Origin: Sabellastarte sp. h YS-2021
Taxonomy: Eukaryota > Annelida > Polychaeta > Sabellida > Sabellidae
NCBI GenBank assembly: GCA_964017235.1
Contig: OZ024931.1
Span: 98,660,221 to 98,724,220, forward strand
DNA: 64,000 bases
Direction: 5' to 3'
In this document: piece after piece, positions 45,170 through 52,962 of the stretch
Layout of the letters: every line of letters begins with the position of its first letter
Numbering within the stretch: the first letter of the stretch is position 1
Notes under the pieces: model-generated
The model's database searches: none
What the model saw: only the letters and a program-made list of their open reading frames with translations
Told to the model about the DNA's origin: nothing
Program-made: the position numbers and the translations under genes

Positions 45170-45265
45170 GTCCATTGGATAGGGTATTAACTTATAAAAA
45201 TTTAATTTACTTATTAAATTTGCAATTTTATTGCGTTAATACATCCTATCCAATGGACAATAGCT
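45170..45265 (-). repeat. Element D 3' terminus: inverted terminal repeat and outer arm
   Basis: 45226-45265 is the 3' inverted repeat. Its internal part 45235-45258 also pairs with an outer arm 45170-45191 across a 43-nt AT-rich loop; the outer arm lacks two bases relative to the inner arm (AGGGTATTAAC against AGGATGTATTAAC). DIRS elements carry such redundant terminal copies that template completion of circular intermediates. Confidence 0.75.
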
Positions 45266-45443
45266 GAATAACTACCGCTTGGTCGGCGGGTAAGTTGCTA
45301 GGGATTAAAGTTGAACTTATGTCCGAGATTATAAACATCTCTCCTTTAGCCTGGGTGGACCTTGAAGTCAAAAGGCACCCTTAAGGCTATGGTCGAATAT
45401 CATCATCCGGTTGTCCGGAATGGAACCGTCGGAATCGACCTTG

Positions 45444-45566
45444 CCCCCCCCCCCCCCCCCTTTTTAACAGACCTGCTCTGAGGTAGGGGAAGAGAGGGAT
45501 GAGTTCAATCCCATAAAATAACACCTCCTGGAGGAAGTACGTGAGAGATTTTTTTTTTTTTTTTTT
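45444..45566. repeat. Homopolymer runs in element D 3' untranslated region
   Basis: A run of 17 C at 45444-45460 and a run of 18 T at 45549-45566 lie between the recombinase stop and the 3' inverted repeat. Lengths are assembly-sensitive. Confidence 0.7.
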
Positions 45567-45629
45567 GTTCTTAACTAAACGTGCTGTATATACAAATATG
45601 TGCAGTATTTACATATGTACAGATCTCCT

Positions 45630-48600
45630 CTAGGTACCAGTCTGTTGGTGGATCTGCTGAGCAGCCACAACCGGTCCAAGATGGTAGAGCTCTGAGTCAG
45701 CCCAGGCCACATCCTTCAGGTAGAATTGGGTGAAGGTATTATGAGATTTCCAGTGGCAGGCTGCTAAGATCTGTTCTAAGGAAACTCCCGATTGGAAAGC
45801 CTTAGAAGCCGCAAAGGCCCTGACATCATGAGCTTTAACTTGATGTAGGGTGTGGGCCTGATGATCAGAGAGCTCATAGCATAGGATCACAGTTTGCTTG
45901 ATCCATGAGGAGATAGTGGCAGGGGAGATGTCTTTGTCGAAACCCTTCTTGAAGGAGACAAAGACTAACTCCTTGTGTTGCCTGAGGTCTGAAGTCCGGT
46001 CCAAGTAGTAGCGCAGTGCTCTGATTGGACAGAGGGATCTGTCAGACTTGAGGGATTTATCTAGAGTAGGAGCCAGGGCTGGTATGACCACTGGGGCTAC
46101 ACTCTGTGGACCCTCCTTGGCCAGCTGATTCTTAGAGAGAAAGCTGGGGGATGGAAAAAGAGACACCTTAGACCAGTCCGACTGGTGCCTGATGTTTTTA
46201 TGCTGCCATGCATGGATTTCACTCCGTCTTTTGCCAGAGCCCAGGGCCAAAAGGAAGACAGTCTTGAAGGTCACATGCTTCAGAGACGCCTCCCTAAGTG
46301 GTTCGAAGGGAGCCTTTGTCAGCTGGTGTAGTACCAGGGAAAGGTTCCAGGAGGGTATCCCCCTCCGCCCTTTGGGTCTGTCTCTGTGGAAACTTTCCAA
46401 GAGACGAGTGAGGTTATCATTTTTGCTGATATTGATTGATGTGTCACCCAGTTTATCAGCAGATCTGTATCCATCAATGGTGCTGGGCTGTAATTTCTTG
46501 TCCTCAAAGAGGTACATTAAGAAGTCAGCTACTGACTTTACAGGTGGTGACCTGAAGTCCACCTGATTAGTGTCGCACCACTTTGTAAAAATGGTCCACT
46601 TTGCCTCATAGACTGATCTGGTTGACTTTCTTTGAGGAGCCTCAATTCTTGCTGCCACTGCCTCAGAGAAGCCCTGTTCTTTGATTTTTGTGGCTCTAGG
46701 AGCCAGGCATGGAGATTTAGATTTGTCAGATTTCTGTGAGGGATCTGATTGAAGGGCTGTGTTAGCAGACTGGGCAGGTTGGGTAGGCTGAGAGGGACCT
46801 GGCTGGACATGTTCACTAGGTCCCAAAACCAAGGCATGTTGGGCCACCCCGGGGCAATCACAATGAGTCTCTTGCATGGGGAGTCCAGTAGCTTCTCCAC
46901 CACTTTGCCCAATATGGCCGTCGGTGGGAAGGCGTATGCATCCAGATCGTCCCATGGCAGGGTGAGAGCATCGACTGCTATAGCCAGGGAGTCCGGTACC
47001 GGAGAGACAAACTGAGGTAACTTGTGGTTGAACCTCGTGGCAAATAGGTCTATTTGAGGCCGGTGCCATTGATTGCATAGTTGTTGGAAAACTTCCGGAA
47101 GGAGGGACCATTCTGTTTGGATGGTCTGACCCAGCCTGGATAGCTTGTCGGCTATCACATTTAAATGGCCTGGGATGTGTCGGGCTTTTAGAGTCACTTG
47201 TCTCTGGGAGCACCAGGTCAAGATTCTCCATAGTAGGGCACACAGTGGGCCCGACCTCATGCCTCCTTCCTTGTTTATGTAAGCTACCACTGTAGTGTTG
47301 TCGGTTGCCACCAGAACCATTTTGTCTACACAAAGGTTTTGAAACTCTTTGAGGGCCAGGAAGACCGCTTTGAGTTCTAGATAATTTATGTGCAGTTTGC
47401 TTTCTGGCACCGACCAGGTCCCTCTTGCAGTGAACTCGTTTAAGTGAGCGCCCCACCCTTCTTTTGATGCGTCTGTAAATATCTGCAGAGCATGTCTTAC
47501 TGGGTGTAGTGGTTGGCCTTGAAGCACATTGTCTTCCTCTAGCCACCATTGTAAGTGGGGGTGCAGGGACCTTGGTAGGGGGATAATCTTCTCTAGAGAT
47601 TCTGGTACCCTCCAATTGTTCTTGAGATGCCACTGTATGGGTCTCATGTGTAGTCGGCCGAGGTGAACCTGTTTTTCTGTGGCTGTTAGTAGGCCTATCA
47701 GGGACATGAACTGTCGGGCCGGACAGGCCGGTAACGACAGGAGTAGATGTATCTTGTCCTGAAGGCTTTGCCACCGGTCCGGTGTAGGTCTGACCTGACC
47801 GGACCTGAGGTCGAACTGGTAACCTACAAAGTCGAAGATCTGTTTGGGTTCCAGCTCTGATTTCTCCAAATTCACCAGCCAACCTAGGTCCTGGCACATT
47901 TTGATCAGGACTTGGGTATGGTGGAGACAAGTTTTGCGGGATTTGGATCTCACCAACCAGTCGTCTAGGTACTGGTGGATTCTTATACCCTTGTGTGTGG
48001 CCATCAGTTTCACCTCCTTTGCGACCACAGTAAACTCCAAGGGGGCTGTGGACAGGCCGAACGGCAGGGCCTTGAATTGGTATGTTAGCCCTTGGACGTG
48101 AAATCTCAAATATTTCCTGGATTGTTCCTGTATTGGAATATGGAAATAGGCGTCCTGAAAGTCTATGGATGTGACCCATTCCCCTTGTTGGAGTGATGAC
48201 CTGATGGTTTCCGGCGTCTCCATCTTGAATTTCTCCACCTTGAGGAAGAGATTTAGTTTGCTCAGGTCTAGGATAGGTCTCCACCTGTTGTTTGGTTTCG
48301 GAACTAGAAATAGCCGGTTGAAAAACCCTACGGACTTTTGATTTTGAACTAGTTCCACTGCATTTTTGTTGATAAGTTGATGTAATGCCTCCATCAGGTA
48401 GCTGTCCCTGTGAGGATTGACATAGCAACTTACGACTGTGGGATATCTTGTGAGCCTGGGTCGAATCCGGAAGGGGAGGGGGTAACCCTCTTTCAAAATA
48501 TGAGTTACCTTCAGACCGGCCCCTAGCTCCAGCCAAACTTTCCAAAAGTGTTGGAATCGAGCCCCTACAGGATAAGTTGTGACAACATTTCTGACATTTG

Positions 48601-48743
48601 TTACAGGTTGGACATAAGACAATTGAGTGACACAAGAAACACCTTTCACATATTTTACTGTATGATTCTTTTGAAAGGGATGACAACCTGCTACCCCGGG
48701 ACTTATTTCTTTCTTTTGCAAAAGCCCGGGGCAGTATGAGCAT
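45630..48743 (-). CDS. DIRS tyrosine recombinase ORF (1037 codons, overlaps RT ORF)
   Basis: The enzyme integrates the circular DNA copy by site-specific recombination. The recombinase occupies about residues 690-1037: SAM-like N-terminal part (KWTIFTKWCDTNQVD, KKLQPSTIDGYR), then the catalytic residues Arg near 840 (GSGKRRSE), His972 and Arg975 (HDVR), His997 with Trp998 (ACHW) and the nucleophile Tyr1008 (TQFY). All are present. The first roughly 735 codons overlap the RT ORF in another frame. Their start (residues 32-59) is a cysteine cluster, C-x2-C-x2-C-x5-C-x2-C-x2-C-x2-CC-x4-C, conserved in copies A and partly C. The middle (residues 60-690) looks like a by-product of RT coding. How this frame is translated is unknown; the Met at 48743 lies inside the RT ORF. 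Confidence 0.85.
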   Translation of the reverse strand: MLILPRAFAKERNKSRGSRLSSLSKESYSKICERCFLCHSIVLCPTCNKCQKCCHNLSCRGSIPTLLESLAGARGRSEGNSYFERGLPPPLPDSTQAHKISHSRKLLCQSSQGQLPDGGITSTYQQKCSGTSSKSKVRRVFQPAISSSETKQQVETYPRPEQTKSLPQGGEIQDGDAGNHQVITPTRGMGHIHRLSGRLFPYSNTGTIQEIFEISRPRANIPIQGPAVRPVHSPLGVYCGRKGGETDGHTQGYKNPPVPRRLVGEIQIPQNLSPPYPSPDQNVPGPRLAGEFGEIRAGTQTDLRLCRLPVRPQVRSGQTYTGPVAKPSGQDTSTPVVTGLSGPTVHVPDRPTNSHRKTGSPRPTTHETHTVASQEQLEGTRISREDYPPTKVPAPPLTMVARGRQCASRPTTTPSKTCSADIYRRIKRRVGRSLKRVHCKRDLVGARKQTAHKLSRTQSGLPGPQRVSKPLCRQNGSGGNRQHYSGSLHKQGRRHEVGPTVCPTMENLDLVLPETSDSKSPTHPRPFKCDSRQAIQAGSDHPNRMVPPSGSFPTTMQSMAPASNRPICHEVQPQVTSVCLSGTGLPGYSSRCSHPAMGRSGCIRLPTDGHIGQSGGEATGLPMQETHCDCPGVAQHALVLGPSEHVQPGPSQPTQPAQSANTALQSDPSQKSDKSKSPCLAPRATKIKEQGFSEAVAARIEAPQRKSTRSVYEAKWTIFTKWCDTNQVDFRSPPVKSVADFLMYLFEDKKLQPSTIDGYRSADKLGDTSINISKNDNLTRLLESFHRDRPKGRRGIPSWNLSLVLHQLTKAPFEPLREASLKHVTFKTVFLLALGSGKRRSEIHAWQHKNIRHQSDWSKVSLFPSPSFLSKNQLAKEGPQSVAPVVIPALAPTLDKSLKSDRSLCPIRALRYYLDRTSDLRQHKELVFVSFKKGFDKDISPATISSWIKQTVILCYELSDHQAHTLHQVKAHDVRAFAASKAFQSGVSLEQILAACHWKSHNTFTQFYLKDVAWADSELYHLGPVVAAQQIHQQTGT

Positions 48744-48841
48744 GGTTCACAACATTTAATTTTACAAAAGTGTCTTTGTATTGTCTTTGATCTGTAACTG
48801 GGCTCCCGGCCAGCAGTCCTTCCTGTGATTTGAGAACACAT
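46538..48841 (-). CDS. DIRS reverse transcriptase-RNase H with methyltransferase-like region (767 aa)
   Basis: Copies element RNA into DNA. RT spans about residues 165-350: FFNRLFLVPKPNNRWRPILD, first catalytic Asp227 (SIDFQD), FKALPFGLSTAP, and the YLDD box at 291-294. RNase H spans about 450-570 with the catalytic set Asp457 (FTDAS), Glu489 (YLELK), Asp514 (ATDNT) and Asp565 (IADKLSR). Residues about 594-690 (PQIDLFATRFNHKLP, DAYAFPP, VIAPGWPNMPWFW) correspond to the methyltransferase-like region known in DIRS elements; the expected D/NPPY is AFPP, so enzymatic activity is doubtful. The start at 48841 is seven bases beyond the gag stop codon (48850-48848), which suggests coupled or reinitiated translation. 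All catalytic residues are intact. Confidence 0.9.
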   Translation of the reverse strand: MCSQITGRTAGREPSYRSKTIQRHFCKIKCCEPCSYCPGLLQKKEISPGVAGCHPFQKNHTVKYVKGVSCVTQLSYVQPVTNVRNVVTTYPVGARFQHFWKVWLELGAGLKVTHILKEGYPLPFRIRPRLTRYPTVVSCYVNPHRDSYLMEALHQLINKNAVELVQNQKSVGFFNRLFLVPKPNNRWRPILDLSKLNLFLKVEKFKMETPETIRSSLQQGEWVTSIDFQDAYFHIPIQEQSRKYLRFHVQGLTYQFKALPFGLSTAPLEFTVVAKEVKLMATHKGIRIHQYLDDWLVRSKSRKTCLHHTQVLIKMCQDLGWLVNLEKSELEPKQIFDFVGYQFDLRSGQVRPTPDRWQSLQDKIHLLLSLPACPARQFMSLIGLLTATEKQVHLGRLHMRPIQWHLKNNWRVPESLEKIIPLPRSLHPHLQWWLEEDNVLQGQPLHPVRHALQIFTDASKEGWGAHLNEFTARGTWSVPESKLHINYLELKAVFLALKEFQNLCVDKMVLVATDNTTVVAYINKEGGMRSGPLCALLWRILTWCSQRQVTLKARHIPGHLNVIADKLSRLGQTIQTEWSLLPEVFQQLCNQWHRPQIDLFATRFNHKLPQFVSPVPDSLAIAVDALTLPWDDLDAYAFPPTAILGKVVEKLLDSPCKRLIVIAPGWPNMPWFWDLVNMSSQVPLSLPNLPSLLTQPFNQIPHRNLTNLNLHAWLLEPQKSKNRASLRQWQQELRLLKESQPDQSMRQSGPFLQSGATLIRWTSGHHL

Positions 48842-48847
48842 TGATTG

Positions 48848-49745
48848 TCATTTATAGGACTGCTGGCCCTTGGCTGGTCGCGAGGAGTAGTAAGATGATT
48901 TGCCCCTGCCTCTCTTGCTTTGTCCTCTGTATCCCAGATTCTTCCAAGCTGGACGATCCGGCTTTTTATTGTCTGGTCGCTTTTCAGGTCGCTCATATGG
49001 GTGGAAGCGAGCTTTCTTCCCGGTGTGAATCTGTCCTTTCGATTCAAAGGCGGCTATGTCCTGCTCTGCCTGCTTTAAGGCTTCTTCTGGGAAAAGTGTA
49101 GACATGTTAAGCGGACCTGTCCGGAGAGCAGCCAAGGTGTCCGGCTTTATACCAGGTTTGAGGTGAGATAGGTATGCATCCCTCCTGGTGAGTGTGGAGT
49201 TGGCCACTGTAATGAAAACAAAATCAGTAAGATGTTCAAAGGTCCTGGCCATAGCTTGGGTGATACCCGAGTTAAAATCCAGGAGGAACTGCAATTCCTC
49301 AGCAGCACCAGAGACCTTGGATGAAGATTTTCCCTTACTAAGATCCAACTTAATGGCTTTTAACTGTGATCTCATATTGTCCTGCACTTTGTTCAGACAC
49401 CTATTGAAAGCTGCGGCCTGATTGCACATGGTGGATGCTTCGCGGGCTGCCTTCTCCCAGCGTCGTAGATTGTCCTGAGAGATCTGACGCGAAGGGGGAG
49501 GGGTGGAGGCAATACCTGCTGCTCTGGCAATCCTGCTGTAGGTGCTGTTAACTTTGGCTGAGTCGGTATTCCAAGAAGACAATGACTTGCCAGAAGCGGA
49601 CTTTTGTGGGTCAGATGCCAAACCGTACCATTTCTGTTGTGATCTGGCTGGTCGTATAAATTGGTCTTTCAGTAAACCACCCGCCTCTGAGCTGCGAGAC
49701 GGGTAGCCTTCTACCAAGGTCAAGTTAAGTTTACCCATTTTTTTT
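48848..49745 (-). CDS. DIRS gag-like protein, C-terminal frame
   Basis: Continues gag from the A8 run (49738-49745). It reads MGKLNLTLVEGYPSRSSEAG, helical text (LRRWEKAAREASTMCNQAAA, DNMRSQLKAIKLDLSKG), TLTRRDAYLSHLKPGIKPDT and a basic tail (RGQSKRGRGKSSYYSSRPAKG), the last likely RNA-binding. Copy B reads from MPTDEWLCKR straight into LNVTLVEGY in one frame, so the two D frames are one protein. The nominal Met of this frame at 49849 is upstream of the junction and probably not used. Presumed role: packaging the element RNA in cytoplasmic particles. Confidence 0.75.
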
Positions 49746-50936
49746 GCACAGCCACTCATCCGTGGGCATTTTGACCGACACCTTCCCTGTGGGTTGAGTC
49801 CTTGGGCCAGCAAAAGGGTTGTCGTCCGATGTAGATGTTGTGGTATCAATATCCGGAATGTCTGTCCACCCCATGTAGGACCTGATCCCCCTCATCGTCT
49901 CCCTGTAATTCTGATCCTCTGAGAGGGTCTGGTCGGGATCAGTCACAGTGTCATCCAGGTCGTTGTCGGACACCTCCCCTTCGTCTACAAAGATATCCAC
50001 TGGGGGTCGGTCGGAAAACTCAGATTCGGAATCAGTGTCCATGGAAGCTGAGTCATGTTTGCCGGCCGGTGCTGAGGACGATTTACTGGAGGCCTGAAGA
50101 AAAGGTGAGCCGGTCCCAGGTAAATCTGAAAGTTGGTCGGTGTTTGTTTTGTCCTGAGGCAATTTGCTGGTCGGTTGAACCTTGGAGCCAATCTGAGAGA
50201 CACCCTGCAAATCTGAAGATTTCTTGACAGTAGATGAAAGCGATTTGTCCGTTGCCTGTCTCTGAGGAGAGTGGTCGGTGCTGGACAAATCTGAGGTTGG
50301 TAGTTTTTCAGCCGGTCGGATGAAAGGTTCTGAGGATTTAACTACACCAACTGGTGGGGTGTGCGTCGGTGTGATCTTAACCGGAGCAAAGGTCGGTTCT
50401 TGATTATCCAAGGTTTTTGCAATGAGGAGAGCTTCTAATCTATTAAACCTCTCCGACCATTTAAGGTCCAACTCGTCAATCCGGGAATCTGCTGCGGATT
50501 TGTGAGCTTGAGGTGGCGATTTAGAAGGCTTTCCTTCAGCAGTCTTGTGTTTAGCGGAAGATTTCTTTTCTTGGGATTCTGTTTTCTTCTTTTTCTTTTC
50601 AGAACTCAAACCCGGGGATTTGACTACCCCTTGGGCGTCCACAGCTCCCACTACCGTCACAAAGGACGGGTCGATGAGAGAGGAACTAGCTGAGTCTTTG
50701 TTTGGTGTATCAGAAGATTTCTTAAGCTCTCGCTTTTCCTTTTTAATCCTATAACTAGGAGTGGACAACTGTAAGCGTTGGTCCTCTGTGAGGGAGTTGC
50801 AAGCAGGGCAGTCATTATGTGAAATACAAGGATCTGAGCCTTTACTTTTTTCTCTACATCTAGCGCAGAAACTATGGCTGTCGAAACTGGCCATAATGTG
50901 ACCACAGCTCCCGTGTTTCTGGCTAGGAGAAGACAT
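49731..50936 (-). CDS. DIRS gag-like protein, N-terminal frame with Cys/His cluster
   Basis: I take the Met at 50936 (MSSPSQKHGSCGHIM) because similarity to copy C begins there; an in-frame Met at 50969 adds 12 residues. The N-terminus carries a zinc-binding-like cluster: CGH..., FCARCREK, C near 39, and CPAC, spanning about residues 10-50. A long polar, Ser/Thr/Lys-rich low-complexity region follows, then an acidic stretch (FVDEGEVSDNDLDDTVTDPD) and NYRETMRGIRSYMGW. The frame ends soon after MPTDEWLCKK because of one extra A in an A8 run at 49738-49745. No enzyme motif was seen. The assignment as gag rests on position, zinc cluster and low complexity. Confidence 0.75.
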   Translation of the reverse strand: MSSPSQKHGSCGHIMASFDSHSFCARCREKSKGSDPCISHNDCPACNSLTEDQRLQLSTPSYRIKKEKRELKKSSDTPNKDSASSSLIDPSFVTVVGAVDAQGVVKSPGLSSEKKKKKTESQEKKSSAKHKTAEGKPSKSPPQAHKSAADSRIDELDLKWSERFNRLEALLIAKTLDNQEPTFAPVKITPTHTPPVGVVKSSEPFIRPAEKLPTSDLSSTDHSPQRQATDKSLSSTVKKSSDLQGVSQIGSKVQPTSKLPQDKTNTDQLSDLPGTGSPFLQASSKSSSAPAGKHDSASMDTDSESEFSDRPPVDIFVDEGEVSDNDLDDTVTDPDQTLSEDQNYRETMRGIRSYMGWTDIPDIDTTTSTSDDNPFAGPRTQPTGKVSVKMPTDEWLCKKNG

Positions 50937-50969
50937 AATGTACTGGAAGGATGTGAAAATAAGATACAA

Positions 50970-51282
50970 ACGTTCTATGACACTCCCACAACAATGTTAT
51001 ATAACTTCCGAAACACTTCTTGAAGATAAACTGACAAATTCCAAAATATAAATTCACTCTCAAATTTTCGTGTACACAGGGCACGCGCCAAACGAAAAAG
51101 ATGCTATGACGTCACGCTGTCTAGACAGGAAGGAAGTACTACACGCCACCTGGCGAGTGCACAGGACTGGGCCGGCCTGGCCGGTGGAAACACAGGACGT
51201 CTTTTTCTGACGTTTGGCGGGCCGGTCTGCGCCGACCGGATAAGCTATTGTCCATTGGATAGGATGTATTAACGCAATAAAA
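50970..51282 (-). promoter_or_regulatory. Element D 5' leader and inverted terminal repeat
   Basis: Between the 40-nt inverted repeat (51243-51282) and gag. It contains a perfect cAMP-response-element palindrome TGACGTCA (51107-51114) followed by CGCTGTCTAGACAGGAAGG, conserved at 40116-40140 in copy B. It also has GCCACCTGGCGAG (about 51137-51149) and GTCTTTTTCTGACGTTTGGCG (about 51199-51219), conserved in all five DIRS leaders in the window. A promoter role is inference. Confidence 0.55.
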
Positions 51283-51371
51283 GTCTATTTTTCTTGGACG
51301 TTGGCCAGATGCCTGCGGCCTCCCGAGATAGCATTCAGTTCCACATTGTAAGCTATTGTAGCGCAATAAAA
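51283..51371 (-). mobile_element. DIRS copy C 5' leader end and inverted terminal repeat
   Basis: 51283-51346 is the second copy of the 64-base block at 45040-45103. 51349-51371 (TAAGCTATTG...GCAATAAAA) is the exact reverse complement of 60475-60497, a terminal repeat of a different DIRS subfamily from D. It therefore looks like the original 5' end of copy C, split from the rest of C by D. Confidence 0.55.
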
Positions 51372-51375
51372 GCAA

Positions 51376-52559
51376 TAATTTTCAAGTTATAAGTGATCTA
51401 GTGCATGATTTCATGAATTTTAACGCATTACAACTTAATTTAAAAATTCATAAAAAACTAATTAAGAAAGATCCAGACCTGATACTCACACAAGGGAATC
51501 TACTAGTAGCCTAATACATATACGCAAGATAAGATAAAAACCCTTGAAGATATTTTTGGAATAAATCTTTTGTGATAGTTCTAATGACTTCTGATGTCTA
51601 ATAACATATAAACATATCTGTTAAAGTGCTGTTGCTTAATAGAAGAGATTCTGAAATTCATTATCTGGTTTGTCAAGATAATCAATAAAATTACTGAAGT
51701 TAGCAATTTGTTTAATCTCAATCTAACAGTCAAGGTAAGTCGAAATCTGAATCTTGAAACAGATCCACATCTCCCATTTAAAATGCTCTGGATAAAAATT
51801 CAGGAAAACTTTTACTCATTTTAGCTGCAAAGGGCTACAGTTGTGCAACTTTACTATGTAATAGATCACCTAAAAATAGGTGAATGACTTATTTAGAAGA
51901 AATGCATATCTGCAATACTTTTAAAGATAAAAGACATTTACTCATTTCAGTAGCTATGGTGTAGCTATGCAAAAAGCTATAGATCTGCAACTTCACTATG
52001 TGGTAGATCACCCAAAAGTAGGTGAATGACTAATGCTTAGAAGAAGTTGTCTATCTGTAATACTTTTAGGGATAAAAGACATTTACTCATTTTAGTAGCC
52101 ATTACTCACCTATCCAAAGAGGTACAGTTTTGCAACTTCACTCTGTCATAGCTCGCCAAAAATTAGCTGAATGATATATTTCAAAGAACTTAGTTATCTG
52201 CAATACCTTTCAAGATAAATGATATTTACTCATTTAAATTCCTATAAGTCAGCATTAAAACCTTTGAAAAACCAAATCATGTTGTTAAACATAGAATAGA
52301 TGAACAACTTATACAAAGAAAATGCTCTAAATGCAATAGTTTTTAAGTGATAAGGGATTTACTGATTACTAAGAAAGTTAAAGTAGCTATTACTCAGCTA
52401 TGGAAGGAGCTACAGGTCTTTCATTATCTTGCAGTTCACCAAAACTATCCGAATAACAAATTTATAAACAAGCAATCAGTGCCCGCAAATGGGATCTGTG
52501 TCAGCTGACTCTGTGTTTTGAGTTTCAGAGGTCCAAATAATGTAATCATTTTTCTTGTG
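51376..52559 (+). repeat. 155-bp-family tail and monomers
   Basis: 51376-51560 matches the region after the monomers at 35755-35900 (TGATTTCATGAATTTTAA, AAGATCCAGACCTGATACTC). 51780-52460 holds about four degenerate monomers (TTTACTCATTTTAG, GTAGATCACCCAAAAGTAGG). The leader motif TGTGTCAGCTGACTCTG is at 52498-52514. Order is scrambled relative to 34319-36655. Confidence 0.6.
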
Positions 52560-52962
52560 ATTTATACCTAATCTAATCTAAACTACTGCTTTGCAGGTGC
52601 AATATCTTCCCCACTAAGGGGAACTCAGTATGCTAGTTAACAAAAATCATTTTAATAAGGAGAGTTGAGGGGCATTCAAGGTCAGTGTTCCAGAGTCGTG
52701 GATGAGACCGAGAGGGAAAGAGACTAAGTTGGGAAACTATAATTGAAAAGGTGGGTTTTGAGGTGTTTCCTGAAAGATGGAACAGAGGGACTGTTTCTTA
52801 TTTGAAAGGGGAAAGAGTTCCAAAGAACTGGGGCATAGTGACCAAAAGAATTGGAGAAGTCTTTAATTGATTTATGAACTCTACGGTCAAAAGTGGGGTA
52901 TAAAGGAACTTGAGTTTATGGGTACTACGCCTAGTATTTCCGAAGGAAGTGTAGGGGTGAAT

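Larger units (their letters stand above)
45104..51282 (-). mobile_element. Near-intact DIRS-type tyrosine-recombinase retrotransposon (copy D)
   Basis: Minus-strand element with inverted terminal repeats that are perfect over 40 nt (45226-45265 and 51243-51282). Order from the right: leader, gag in two frames (50936-48848), RT-RNase H with a methyltransferase-like region (48841-46538), tyrosine recombinase in an overlapping frame (48743-45630), 3' untranslated region, 3' terminus with paired arms. Inverted repeats plus a tyrosine recombinase in place of an integrase identify the DIRS order. It is the only copy here with intact RT and recombinase catalytic residues. The only clear defect is the A8 frame change in gag. 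The left boundary beyond the outer arm (45170) is uncertain; 45104 assumes the 64-base repeats flank the insertion. Confidence 0.85.

Noticed and set aside
48703..49101. Additional genes on either strand within element D
   Set aside because: They are shadow frames of gag and RT coding; no domain and no conservation with copies A-C.
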